Shown piece by piece: positions 1 to 7,083 of a stretch of 10,952 nucleotides of DNA; position 1 is the stretch's first letter, and the number at the start of each line of letters is the position of its first letter. The DNA is taken from the NCBI GenBank assembly GCA_050299695.1, contig JBNKWI010000110.1, forward strand, positions 1 to 10,952, given 5' to 3'. This stretch comes from Ovoidimarina sp050299695. GTDB lineage: Bacteria > Pseudomonadota > Alphaproteobacteria > Rhodobacterales > Rhodobacteraceae. The position numbers and the translations under genes are program-made. The notes under the pieces were generated by a model. It was not told where the DNA came from, did not search any database, and saw only the letters and a program-made list of their open reading frames with translations.

Positions 1-1220
1 CCGATGCTGGCGTCCAGGTGGCGGCGGCATTGCTCGCGGTTGGCGCGGATGCCCCGGATGCAGCGGTTCTCGAGCATCGTGCAGGCCGCGGCCAGCATCC
101 GGGTCGAGTTGAACAGGTTGTAGACGATCAGGGGTTCCATCGCGTTGAGCTGCAACTGGCCGGCCTCGGCCGCCATCGTCACGGCCAGGTCGTTGCCGAT
201 GACCTGGTAGGCGACCTGGTTGACGGCCTCCGGGATGACCGGATTGACCTTGCCGGGCATGATCGAGGAGCCCGGCTCGTTCTCGGGCAGGATCAGTTCG
301 CCCAGTCCCGAGCGCGGGCCGGAGCCGAGGAGCCGCATGTCGTTGGCGATCTTGAAGAGCGATGCCGCGACGGTCTTGAGCGCGCCGGAGAACATCACCA
401 TCGCATCGTGCGCGGCGAGCGCCTCGAACTTGTTCGGCGCGGTGACGAAGGGGAGGCCGGTGATCTCGGCCATGTTCCTTGCCACCATCTCGGCCCAGCC
501 GGGCCTGGTGTTGAGCCCGGTGCCGACGGCGGTGCCGCCCTGCGCCAGTTCGTGGATGTCGCCGAGGCAGGCCTCGATGCGCTCGATGCCCTTCTTCACC
601 TGGTGGGTGTAGCCGGAGAATTCCTGGCCGAGCGTCAGGGGCGTCGCGTCCTGGGTATGGGTGCGGCCGATCTTGATGATGTCCTTGAACTCCTCCGACT
701 TCGCGGCGAGCGCGGCGTGGAGTTTCCTCAGCCCGGGCAGGAGCACGTCGCGCGCCTGCATGGCGATGCCCACATGCATCGCGGTCGGGAAGGTGTCGTT
801 CGAGGACTGGCCCATGTTGCAATGGTCGTTCGGATGGACCGGTTTCTTCGAGCCCATCTCGCCGCCAAGCATCTCGATGGCGCGGTTCGAGATCACCTCG
901 TTGGCGTTCATGTTCGACTGGGTGCCCGAGCCGGTCTGCCAGACCACCAGCGGGAAGTTGTCGTCGAACCGGCCGTCGATCACCTCGGTCGCGGCGGCGA
1001 TGATCGCGTCGGCGAGCTCGGGCGACAGCGTGCCGAGCTCCCTGTTGGCCATCGCGCAGGCCTTCTTGACGACGCCGAGGGCGCGGATGATCGGCACCGG
1101 CTGACGCTCCCAGCCGATCGGGAAGTTCAGGATCGAGCGCTGGGTCTGCGCGCCCCAGTATTTGTCGGCGGGCACTTCGAGCGGGCCGAAGCTGTCGGTT
1201 TCGGTGCGGGTCTCGGCCAT
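1..1220 (-). CDS. fumC: Class II fumarate hydratase, 3'-truncated by window edge
   Basis: Reversible hydration of fumarate to L-malate in the TCA cycle; cytosolic homotetramer, iron-independent. The minus-strand frame opens with ATG at 1220, preceded by GGAGG (1226-1230) with a 5-nt spacer, and stays open for 406 codons to the left edge. The family signature GSSIMPGKVNP lies at about residues 317-327. THTQDA places a His at residue 188, and the first Ser of the signature is residue 318, matching the catalytic numbering of E. coli FumC (His188, Ser318). Other conserved blocks are QTGSGTQSNMNANEVISNRA near residue 95 and NDHCNMGQSSNDTFPTAMH near 130-150. About 55-60 C-terminal residues should lie outside the window. 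It is transcribed away from the histidine kinase gene across a 163-bp spacer. Aspartase and argininosuccinate lyase share the superfamily, but these motifs fit fumarase. Confidence 0.96.
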   Translation of the reverse strand, partial: MAETRTETDSFGPLEVPADKYWGAQTQRSILNFPIGWERQPVPIIRALGVVKKACAMANRELGTLSPELADAIIAAATEVIDGRFDDNFPLVVWQTGSGTQSNMNANEVISNRAIEMLGGEMGSKKPVHPNDHCNMGQSSNDTFPTAMHVGIAMQARDVLLPGLRKLHAALAAKSEEFKDIIKIGRTHTQDATPLTLGQEFSGYTHQVKKGIERIEACLGDIHELAQGGTAVGTGLNTRPGWAEMVARNMAEITGLPFVTAPNKFEALAAHDAMVMFSGALKTVAASLFKIANDMRLLGSGPRSGLGELILPENEPGSSIMPGKVNPVIPEAVNQVAYQVIGNDLAVTMAAEAGQLQLNAMEPLIVYNLFNSTRMLAAACTMLENRCIRGIRANREQCRRHLDASI

Positions 1221-1325
1221 TTGGTCCTCCGGCGTCTGTCCGGTGTGACCGATAGCGGGGGACGGCGCGGCGGGCAATGCGTCGAATGGGCGGAGGGTGG
1301 CCAGAGTGTCGAGCATGCTTTCGAT

Positions 1326-1339
1326 TTGCGCGCGCGCAA
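1326..1339. promoter_or_regulatory. Perfect 14-bp palindrome in the fumC / histidine kinase divergent spacer
   Basis: TTGCGCGCGCGCAA is its own reverse complement. It lies in the 163-bp spacer between the divergent fumC start (1220) and the kinase start (1384). A dyad of this kind suits a dimeric regulator, but alternating CG is easy to generate by chance in GC-rich DNA, and I cannot name a regulator. No convincing -35/-10 pair was found in this spacer. Confidence 0.25.
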
Positions 1340-1383
1340 GATGCGCTCTATGGTTGTGAAATAGCAACTGGGGCGGGTGTTGC

Positions 1384-3435
1384 GTGCGGGAGGGGCTCTC
1401 TATCCGCGATGCGGAAAGCATCGCAATCCGTCCTGACCGGCGGTATTTCGGCACCGCGCTGGCGGGTGCGGCCGGGTTGATCGCGCTTTCGGTGCTGGTC
1501 TTCGGATGGGGGCTCGGGATCGACGCCTTCCGCCGGATCTCGCCCGACTATCCGGCGATGGTGCCCGCCACGGCCGCCGACATCCTCCTTGGCAGCATCG
1601 GGGCGCTGGCGCTCTACCGCCGGCCGGCGCGCTGGATCACGCTGGCCGCGGCGGCGGCGATCATCGTTCTGGTGATCGTCAACATCAACAACCCGCTCCT
1701 GCCGGTCGAGTACCGGAACCGCGACGGCATGTCGGTCGCGAGCATGCTCGCGGCGATCCTTCTCGCGATCAGCCTCTGCCTGCGGAGCTTCGGCTTCTAC
1801 GGCGTCGCGATCGTCGGCACGACGCTGGCCTCGGCGCTCATCTCGGTCTGCGTCATTGGCTACATGTTCGATGCCCAGGACCTGTTCGACAATCCGGTCT
1901 ATACCAAGATGGCCCTGCACACGGCCGTCGCCTATCTCGCGCTGCACAGCTCGCTCCTTCTCTCTCAGCCCGACAAGGGGTGGGTCGGAGTGCTGCTCGG
2001 CCCGGAGACCGGCAGCCAGATGGCGCGCCGCGTGCTGCCGGTCATCATCGCGGCGACGCTGGTCTTCTGCATGCTCACCAAGAGCGCCGTCGAGAACCAG
2101 ATCATGACCGTGGGATTTCGGCTGGCGCTCCTGACCTATCTCATCATCGCCTCGGCGTCGGTGGCGGTGATCGGGTTCGCCTATCTCGCCAACATTGCCG
2201 AGCGGCGGAGCGTGGCGGCGGAAGCGGCCTACATGAAGAGCGAGCGCCGGCAGAAGGAGATGGAACTCGCGGCCGCGCGGGCGCAGAAGATCGAGGCTCT
2301 GGGCCTTCTCGTCGCCGGGGTGGCGCATGATTTCAACAACACGCTGAGCGTGATTCTCGGCAATCTGGAACTGATGGAGGCAAATCCCGATCCGGAGCAG
2401 CGGAAGGCCTATCTGGCGGAATCGATGGCCGCCTCGAACCGGGCCGCGCATCTCACGCAGCAGCTCCTCGCCTATGGGCGCAAGTCCCGGCTTTCGCCGC
2501 GTCTGGTGCGGATCGACGACGCGCTCGATCCCGCCCTGACCATGTTCCGCAGGGTCTGCCCGGCCAATATCGAGCTCTCGCGGGATCTCGCCTTCGGCGA
2601 TGCGATGGTCCGGCTCGATCCTGTCGCGTTCCAGCAGGCGGTGCTGAACATCCTGATCAACGCCCGCGATGCCATCGAGGCCGGCGGCACGATCACGGTC
2701 ATCGGCCGCACCGGGCCGATGACGGCGCAGGACGTCGCGGGCATCGGCGGCATGGAGACGCTCGCGCCGGGGACCTATGCCACGATCACCGTTCGGGATA
2801 CCGGTGTCGGGATGGATCCGGATACCGCGCACCGGGCCACCGAGCCGTTCTTCAGCACGAAAAAGTTCGGGTCGGGCACCGGGCTCGGTCTCTCGACCGT
2901 CTCCGGCTTCTGCCGCCAGTCGGGTGGCGGAATGCGGATCGAAAGCTCGCCCGGACACGGCACCGATGTCATCCTGGCATTTCCGGTGGTGGACCGGCCG
3001 CAGGACGAAGCCCCGCAGACGGTGGTCGAGGCGGGGCCCCCGGTCGCGCGCAGAGGGATCCTGGTCGTCGACGACGACGAAGCCGTGCATCGCGTCATCG
3101 CGAACCAGCTGGAGCTCGACGGGCACAACGTGCGCGTCGCGGGAGATGCGGAAGAGGCGCTCGCGCTGTTGCAGGAGGGGGCGCCGCCCGAGCTGGTCAT
3201 CGCCGACATCATCATGCCGGGCGCGATGCAGGGCTACGACCTGGCGGTGCGGATCCAGCAGCGCTATCCGGGCCTGCCGGTGCTCCTGATGTCGGGCTAC
3301 GATTCGGCGGCGAACCGCGAGAAGCTGGCCACGATCGGCGACGTGCCATTCCTGCAGAAACCGATCAATCTCAGGACGTTGCGGACCGTCGTCGGGCAGG
3401 CGCTGGAGAACCCGGATCAGGATCCCGTGGTCTGA
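1384..3435 (+). CDS. Hybrid sensor histidine kinase with polytopic membrane N-terminus and C-terminal receiver
   Basis: Membrane sensor that autophosphorylates on His and passes the phosphate to its own receiver domain. The frame is closed by a TGA at 1357, so GTG at 1384 is the first usable start; its Shine-Dalgarno is weak (a G-rich stretch only). Residues about 22-45 to 245-270 contain seven or eight hydrophobic segments, and no periplasmic sensor domain is recognisable. A charged helical linker (271-303) leads to the H-box VAHDFNN with His315. The ATPase domain shows the N-box NILINARDA (422-430), the G1 box RDTGVGM (471-477), and the F/G2 region FFSTKK...GSGTGLGLS (489-504). The receiver spans about 557-675, with acidic pocket DDD (563-565), phospho-acceptor Asp608 (IADIIMPG), Ser637 and Lys659. 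The 683-aa length fits a hybrid kinase. No response regulator or transcription factor gene is adjacent, so the output is probably a phosphotransfer protein encoded elsewhere. The signal sensed is unknown. Confidence 0.93.
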   Translation: MREGLSIRDAESIAIRPDRRYFGTALAGAAGLIALSVLVFGWGLGIDAFRRISPDYPAMVPATAADILLGSIGALALYRRPARWITLAAAAAIIVLVIVNINNPLLPVEYRNRDGMSVASMLAAILLAISLCLRSFGFYGVAIVGTTLASALISVCVIGYMFDAQDLFDNPVYTKMALHTAVAYLALHSSLLLSQPDKGWVGVLLGPETGSQMARRVLPVIIAATLVFCMLTKSAVENQIMTVGFRLALLTYLIIASASVAVIGFAYLANIAERRSVAAEAAYMKSERRQKEMELAAARAQKIEALGLLVAGVAHDFNNTLSVILGNLELMEANPDPEQRKAYLAESMAASNRAAHLTQQLLAYGRKSRLSPRLVRIDDALDPALTMFRRVCPANIELSRDLAFGDAMVRLDPVAFQQAVLNILINARDAIEAGGTITVIGRTGPMTAQDVAGIGGMETLAPGTYATITVRDTGVGMDPDTAHRATEPFFSTKKFGSGTGLGLSTVSGFCRQSGGGMRIESSPGHGTDVILAFPVVDRPQDEAPQTVVEAGPPVARRGILVVDDDEAVHRVIANQLELDGHNVRVAGDAEEALALLQEGAPPELVIADIIMPGAMQGYDLAVRIQQRYPGLPVLLMSGYDSAANREKLATIGDVPFLQKPINLRTLRTVVGQALENPDQDPVV

Positions 3436-4673
3436 CCTTCCGGGCGCGGCGCGAGGAGCGCGAAGCCGAGCGCGAGCGGCAGGAGGCCCTGCCAGTAGAA
3501 ATACGGCCCGTCGACCAGGGCGGCGGCGAGGAAGGCGCTGACCATGGCGAGCCCGGTCGCCTGGAGCGCGTCGCCGCTTGCCCTTGCGCGGAGGAGCCAG
3601 CGGAGCCAGGCGGCGGAGGTGGCGAGGATCGCCGCGACCGTGCCCGGCCAGCCGAGCGCCAGCGCCGCCTCGACGACGATGTTGTGGGCGTGGAGATGGG
3701 CGACCTTCTCGCCGGCGGCTGCGAGGATCCAGTGGACCTGCGCCATGCCGTGGCCGAGAAGCGGTGCCTCGGCGGAGGCGGCCAGAAGGATGCGCCAGAT
3801 CGCCAGCCGGCCGGAGGCGAGCGTGTCGGCCGAGCCGCTCTCGCCCAGGTCGGTGAGCCGTCCGAAGAGGCCGAATTCGGCGGAAACTCCGGGCAGGAGG
3901 CTCGCGGCCAGCGCGCCCGCGATGAGCGTGGCGAGGAGGGCGGGGAGGCCGGGGCGGAGCATCGGGAGGAAGAGGGCGAGGACCGGCAGCGGCAGGACCA
4001 GCGCCGCCAGCGCGCCGCGGCCGCCGGACCAAAACAGCGCCGCCGCCATCGCGACCATCGCGGCGAAGAGGAGCGCCCGGGCGCGGCCGGTTTCGCCGGC
4101 CCAGAGCCCCGTCGCGGCGGCGAGGCCGAGGGTGAGCGAGAAGCCGAGGATGCGGATATGGGTGAAGCCCGCGAGGTCGAGCTTGCCGAAGCCGGCGGGC
4201 CAGCCGGCGTTTCGGGCGAGCGCCATCGGCAGGAGCGCCGCGGCGATGCCGAACACGAGCGCCAGCGCCATCTGCCGGCCGAGCGCGGCGCCGCCCGCCC
4301 GGACAAGGCCGGAGAGCGCCAGCGCCACGGCGGCGGTCAGGGCCAGCTCGCAGTGCCTGAGGAACCCGTAGGCCGGGTCGGTGGCGCGCAGGAGCGTGCC
4401 GAGCGCGACCCAGAGGAACAGGCCCAGCGTGACGAGGGCGAGAAGGCGGCCGCTGCGGTCGAGCCGCGGTGTCTGACCGCGCGCGGCGAGGAGCCCCGCG
4501 CCCGCCAGCGCCAGCAGCGCGGCGGCCACGGGCATCGGCATCGCCCAGAGCGCGGCCTCGGGCGGCAGCGCCGAGAGCCCGTCATGGAGCACCATGACGG
4601 AGGGGAGGAGGGCGAGGATCGAGAGGGCGAGGCCGGGCGCCAGGCTCCGGACCGCGGGAAGCGCGCTGTCCAT
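3417..4673 (-). CDS. O-antigen ligase / Wzy-type polymerase family membrane protein
   Basis: Predicted inner-membrane protein of the O-antigen ligase/polymerase superfamily, which moves or polymerises lipid-linked glycans at the periplasmic face. I chose ATG at 4673, giving 418 aa: it has AGGA (4681-4684) upstream and begins a hydrophobic N-terminus. The same frame stays open to an ATG at 4874, but that extension is polar, arginine-rich and runs through a dispersed repeat, so it is rejected. About ten or more hydrophobic segments are visible. Family-like signatures in the second half are SGGRGALAAL (216-225), SGRLAIWR (287-294), LLGHGMAQVHW (305-315) and HAHNIVVEAALALGWPG (328-344), with the His/Arg-rich periplasmic loop typical of the Wzy_C region. 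The 3' end overlaps the convergent kinase gene by 19 bp. No glycosyltransferase or other polysaccharide genes are nearby, so ligase versus polymerase and the substrate cannot be told. Confidence 0.85.
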   Translation of the reverse strand: MDSALPAVRSLAPGLALSILALLPSVMVLHDGLSALPPEAALWAMPMPVAAALLALAGAGLLAARGQTPRLDRSGRLLALVTLGLFLWVALGTLLRATDPAYGFLRHCELALTAAVALALSGLVRAGGAALGRQMALALVFGIAAALLPMALARNAGWPAGFGKLDLAGFTHIRILGFSLTLGLAAATGLWAGETGRARALLFAAMVAMAAALFWSGGRGALAALVLPLPVLALFLPMLRPGLPALLATLIAGALAASLLPGVSAEFGLFGRLTDLGESGSADTLASGRLAIWRILLAASAEAPLLGHGMAQVHWILAAAGEKVAHLHAHNIVVEAALALGWPGTVAAILATSAAWLRWLLRARASGDALQATGLAMVSAFLAAALVDGPYFYWQGLLPLALGFALLAPRPEGQTTGS

Positions 4674-4684
4674 GGGGGGGTCCT

Positions 4685-4700
4685 GCCACGGGAGCGTGGC
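4685..4700 (-). promoter_or_regulatory. 5'-leader hairpin abutting the Shine-Dalgarno of the O-antigen ligase-like gene
   Basis: Read on the minus strand, GCCACG-CTCC-CGTGGC forms a perfect 6-bp stem with a 4-nt loop. It is followed at once by AGGA (4681-4684), then seven C (4674-4680) and the ATG at 4673. The hairpin could influence ribosome access or mRNA stability. No known riboswitch or leader family is recognised. Confidence 0.35.
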
Positions 4701-4733
4701 GAGATTATGGACAACGGCGGGGAAATGCGGGGA

Positions 4734-4764
4734 ATTGTAGCGCTTGGAGCGAGCGCCCTGGCAA
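4734..4764 (-). promoter_or_regulatory. Candidate sigma-70-type promoter for the O-antigen ligase-like gene
   Basis: On the minus strand, TTGCCA (4759-4764) and TACAAT (4734-4739) resemble -35 and -10 hexamers, but the 19-bp spacer is longer than optimal. The spacer contains the inverted repeat GCGCT-N7-AGCGC (4740-4756). Transcription would start around 4725, giving a leader of roughly 50 nt that includes the hairpin. The -35 lies next to the edge of repeat copy A (from about 4766). Confidence 0.35.
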
Positions 4765-4765
4765 C

Positions 4766-4995
4766 GGCGTTTCGAGGGTCGAACGGGTGGAGCCCGCCGC
4801 AACCCATCCGCCACCATCAAGCGCGGAGCCGGGCTAGCGCCTGCCCATGGGGTGGCGCTGCAACGGCTTTCCACTCACTTTATGGTGCCACCTACCTCCG
4901 ACTTCCGAGGTCCGTGCTAACGTCACAAGAGCGCTAGCCCGCCGGGACGGGCAGGCGCTCGCCCGGCGGCCCTTCGGGCCTTGTTCCGGGCGGGG
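4766..4995 (+). repeat. Dispersed intergenic repeat, copy A
   Basis: A roughly 230-bp non-coding segment that aligns with the reverse complement of 8625-8830. The best-conserved stretch begins AGCGCCTGCCC (4836-4846) and ends GGGCAGGCGCT (4949-4959), which are perfect 11-bp inverted repeats. Within it, GGCGC-GCAACGG, TTCCAC, CTTTATGG, GCCAC and TACCTCC are shared word for word with copy B; in the first 68 aligned bases I count about 11 differences. Similarity continues outside the core: a CGAGGG-CGAACGGG-GGAGCCC block on the left (about 4772-4795) and CGCTCGCCCGGCG plus GGGCGGGG on the right. A second perfect inverted pair, GGGCTAGCGC (4831-4840) and GCGCTAGCCC (4931-4940), is seen only in this copy. 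There is no transposase and no obvious target-site duplication. It resembles a MITE- or REPIN-like element; I do not recognise a named family. Confidence 0.75.
4968..4980 (+). other. Small GC-rich hairpin at the right end of repeat copy A
   Basis: GGCCC-TTC-GGGCC is a perfect 5-bp stem with a 3-nt loop, and there is no T-run after it. At the matching place copy B has a shorter GACTTCGGC-like sequence, so the hairpin is not clearly conserved. The rest of the 4996-5084 spacer is GC-rich and shows no gene that I can support. Confidence 0.3.
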
Positions 4996-5084
4996 CTGCG
5001 GCACAGCCGTTAGCCAGGGCGCCGGCCCGGTCGGGCGTGACGCGGTCAGGCGCCCGCCCGGCTTGCGCCACGTTGGACGGTCAG

Positions 5085-5103
5085 AAAGGCAGCCGCAGCT
5101 GCC
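5085..5103 (-). terminator. Probable intrinsic terminator of the alpha/beta-hydrolase gene
   Basis: On the minus strand, GGCAGC-TGCG-GCTGCC (5103-5088) is a perfect 6-bp GC-rich stem with a 4-nt loop, followed by TTTCTG. It lies 25 bp downstream of the hydrolase stop codon. The U-run is short, so termination may be partial. Confidence 0.45.
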
Positions 5104-5128
5104 GTTTCCGCGCGGGCCGATCCAGCGC

Positions 5129-5875
5129 CTATTCCTCCTCGATCAGATCCCGCACCGCCGTTGGGAAGTCGAGCGCGTGGTCGAACTGCCCGGACTTCAG
5201 GAACTCCATCACTTCGGCGATCACCACCGGGTCGTTCATCATGAAGGTGTGGGTGACGGGCAGCACCATATGGTCCTGGAGCCCTGGCATCCGCGTGCTC
5301 GCCACCGAGACCTTGCCGTCGTCGGGGCCCTCGATGATGCGCGAATAGACCGGGTTCAGCGTGCGGTCGCCAGCGATCACGCCGATCGCCACGTCGGGCA
5401 TGCCGAGCACGTTCGGCAGCGCGTCGGGGCCGGTGCCGAGCTCCATCCCCGCCGGGCCGGTCATCCAGCGGAACGCGCCGAGATCGCCGAACGCGTCCAC
5501 CAGTTCCGAGCCGTGGTTCGGCGGCGCCAGCATGACGACGCGGCCCATGGTCTCCGGCCGATGGTCCTCGAGCCAGGCGCGGGCCAGGATGCCGCCCATG
5601 GAATGGGTCACGAAATGGGTCCGGTCGCTGCCGCATTCGGCGACCGATCTGGGCACCGCGCGGGCGACGAGCTCCTCGATCGACAGGTCGGTCGAGGGGT
5701 AGGTGTGGTTCACCACCTTGTAGCCTGCCCCTTCGAGCGCGCGTTCCATCACGAAGAACGAAGCGGCGCTGCGGGCGAGCCCGTGGAGCAGCACCACGCA
5801 ATCGGCGCGGGCCGGAGCAGGGGCGAGCGTGGCCGCGGCGAGGCCGGCGAGAAGGAAGGCAAGGCGCAGGGTCAT
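5129..5875 (-). CDS. Secreted alpha/beta-hydrolase (lipase/esterase-like)
   Basis: Predicted exported hydrolase acting on an ester or acyl substrate in the periplasm or outside the cell. The 248-aa product starts with a classical Sec signal peptide: MTLR, a hydrophobic core of about 15 residues, and an Ala-x-Ala cleavage site near residue 24 (APARA/DC). The mature protein begins with the fold's VVLLHGLARSA oxyanion-hole region (27-37). The nucleophile elbow THSMGG gives catalytic Ser92; His209 (VTHTFM) is the likely catalytic His, and Asp185/186 (PDDGKVSV) a candidate acid. The core resembles PGAP1-like or triacylglycerol-lipase-like alpha/beta-hydrolases of about this length. ATG at 5875 has an AGGGGA-type Shine-Dalgarno with short spacing. 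It diverges from mnmH across 113 bp. The substrate cannot be deduced. Confidence 0.9.
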   Translation of the reverse strand: MTLRLAFLLAGLAAATLAPAPARADCVVLLHGLARSAASFFVMERALEGAGYKVVNHTYPSTDLSIEELVARAVPRSVAECGSDRTHFVTHSMGGILARAWLEDHRPETMGRVVMLAPPNHGSELVDAFGDLGAFRWMTGPAGMELGTGPDALPNVLGMPDVAIGVIAGDRTLNPVYSRIIEGPDDGKVSVASTRMPGLQDHMVLPVTHTFMMNDPVVIAEVMEFLKSGQFDHALDFPTAVRDLIEEE

Positions 5876-5988
5876 TTCCCCTATCTAGGGCGCGGATTCC
5901 GGGATTGCGAGGCCCCGCTTGACCCGGGCGGCGGCAGCGGCGATGGGTGGGCGATGATCGGGGCATCGAAACACGGACGGGGCGGGAC

Positions 5989-7056
5989 ATGGCGCTGAAG
6001 CTGGGCGCGCTGTCCGATCTCACGACGCTCGAGGCCGACACGATCATCGACGTGCGCGCGCCCGCGGAATTCGCCGAGGATCACCTGCCCGGCGCGATCA
6101 GCCTGCCGGTCCTGGACGACGCGGAGCGCGCCCGGGTCGGCACGATCTACAAGCAGGAAAGCCCGTTCAAGGCGCGCAAGATCGGCGCTGCGCTGGTGGC
6201 CCGGAATGCGGCGCGGCATATCGAGACAGCCCTGGCGGAGAAGGACGGCGGCTGGCGGCCGCTGGTTTATTGCTGGCGGGGCGGGCAGCGCTCGGGCTCC
6301 TTCGCCGCGATCTTGGCGCAGATCGGCTGGCGGACCGAGGTGATCGAGGGCGGCTACCGGAGCTACCGGCGGCTTGTCGTGAAGGCGCTCTACGAGGAGC
6401 CCTGGCCCACGCGGCTCCTGGTGCTGGACGGCAATACCGGCACCGCGAAGACGGCGCTTCTGGCGCGGCTGGCGGCGCGCGGCGCGCAGGTGATCGACCT
6501 CGAGGGCCTCGCGCGGCACCGGGGCTCGGTGCTCGGGCCCGATCCGCGCGGCCAGCCCTCGCAGAAGGCGTTCGAGAGCGGGATCGCCATGGCGCTCGCC
6601 GGGTGCGACCCGGCGCGGCCGGTGGTGGTCGAGGCGGAATCGAGCAAGGTGGGCGACCTGATCGTGCCGCCGAGCCTCTGGGCCGTCCTGCGCGCGGCAC
6701 CCCGGCTGGTGATCGAGGCGCCGGTCGCGGCCCGGGCCGAATACCTCGCCCGCGCCTATGGCGACCTCACCGCCGATCCCGAGCGCATCGCGGCGCTCCT
6801 CGGCCTGCTCCAGCCATTTCACGGGGCCGAGCGGGTGGAAGCCTGGCAGGAAATGGCGCGCGCGGGCGCGCATGTGGCGCTCGCGGCGGAGCTGGTCGAG
6901 TGCCATTACGACCCGCGCTACGCCAAGTCGCGCGGGCGCTGGGAGGGGGCGGTGCGCGCAGTGCTCCGAAGCGAGAGCCTCGACGACGCCGCGCTCGAGG
7001 CGCTGGCCGACAAAGCGATGGCAGCGCTTGCCGCGGAGGGTCCGACCCAAGGCTGA
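5989..7056 (+). CDS. mnmH: tRNA 2-selenouridine synthase (MnmH/SelU)
   Basis: Replaces sulfur by selenium at the 2-thiouridine of wobble position 34 in Lys, Glu and Gln tRNAs, using selenophosphate; a geranylated intermediate is known for the family. The 355-aa product has an N-terminal rhodanese domain with the catalytic Cys95 in YCWRGGQRS (94-102), then GGYRSYRR (121-128), and a C-terminal P-loop domain with GNTGTAKT (148-155) and LEGLARHRGS (171-180). This layout and length are diagnostic. The P-loop has Ala instead of the usual Gly before the Lys. I chose ATG at 5989; an in-frame GTG at 5947 would add 14 residues that look non-conserved. The gene is first of a three-gene operon, with 27 bp to the next start. 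The selenophosphate supplier selD is not in the window. Confidence 0.95.
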   Translation: MALKLGALSDLTTLEADTIIDVRAPAEFAEDHLPGAISLPVLDDAERARVGTIYKQESPFKARKIGAALVARNAARHIETALAEKDGGWRPLVYCWRGGQRSGSFAAILAQIGWRTEVIEGGYRSYRRLVVKALYEEPWPTRLLVLDGNTGTAKTALLARLAARGAQVIDLEGLARHRGSVLGPDPRGQPSQKAFESGIAMALAGCDPARPVVVEAESSKVGDLIVPPSLWAVLRAAPRLVIEAPVAARAEYLARAYGDLTADPERIAALLGLLQPFHGAERVEAWQEMARAGAHVALAAELVECHYDPRYAKSRGRWEGAVRAVLRSESLDDAALEALADKAMAALAAEGPTQG

Positions 7057-7083
7057 TGGCGTTTTCGCCGGTCCGCCGCTAGA

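Noticed and set aside
18..1364. Long plus-strand open frame antisense to fumC
   Set aside because: It is a shadow frame created by strong third-position G/C bias; its product is His/Arg/Asp-rich and resembles no family, while the minus strand clearly encodes fumarase.
1348..4032. Very long (894-codon) minus-strand open frame antisense to the kinase
   Set aside because: The arginine/proline-rich then Asp/Arg-rich composition is typical of an antisense shadow; the plus strand has complete kinase and receiver motifs.
4674..4874. 67-residue N-terminal extension of the O-antigen ligase-like protein
   Set aside because: It runs through the dispersed repeat and promoter, is polar, and the ATG at 4673 has a Shine-Dalgarno and opens the first hydrophobic segment.
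4766..4995. CRISPR array or insertion sequence
   Set aside because: There are no regularly spaced direct repeats, no cas or transposase genes, and the repeat copies are single and inverted relative to each other.
5919..5947. TTGACC ... GATGGG as a promoter for mnmH
   Set aside because: The -35-like TTGACC is good, but no acceptable -10 lies 16-18 bp away, so it was not listed as a feature.
4847..5998. Plus-strand open frame whose first residues resemble the minus-strand frame starting at 8768
   Set aside because: The resemblance is real but comes from the shared non-coding repeat; the remainder of each frame is antisense to an established gene and unrelated.
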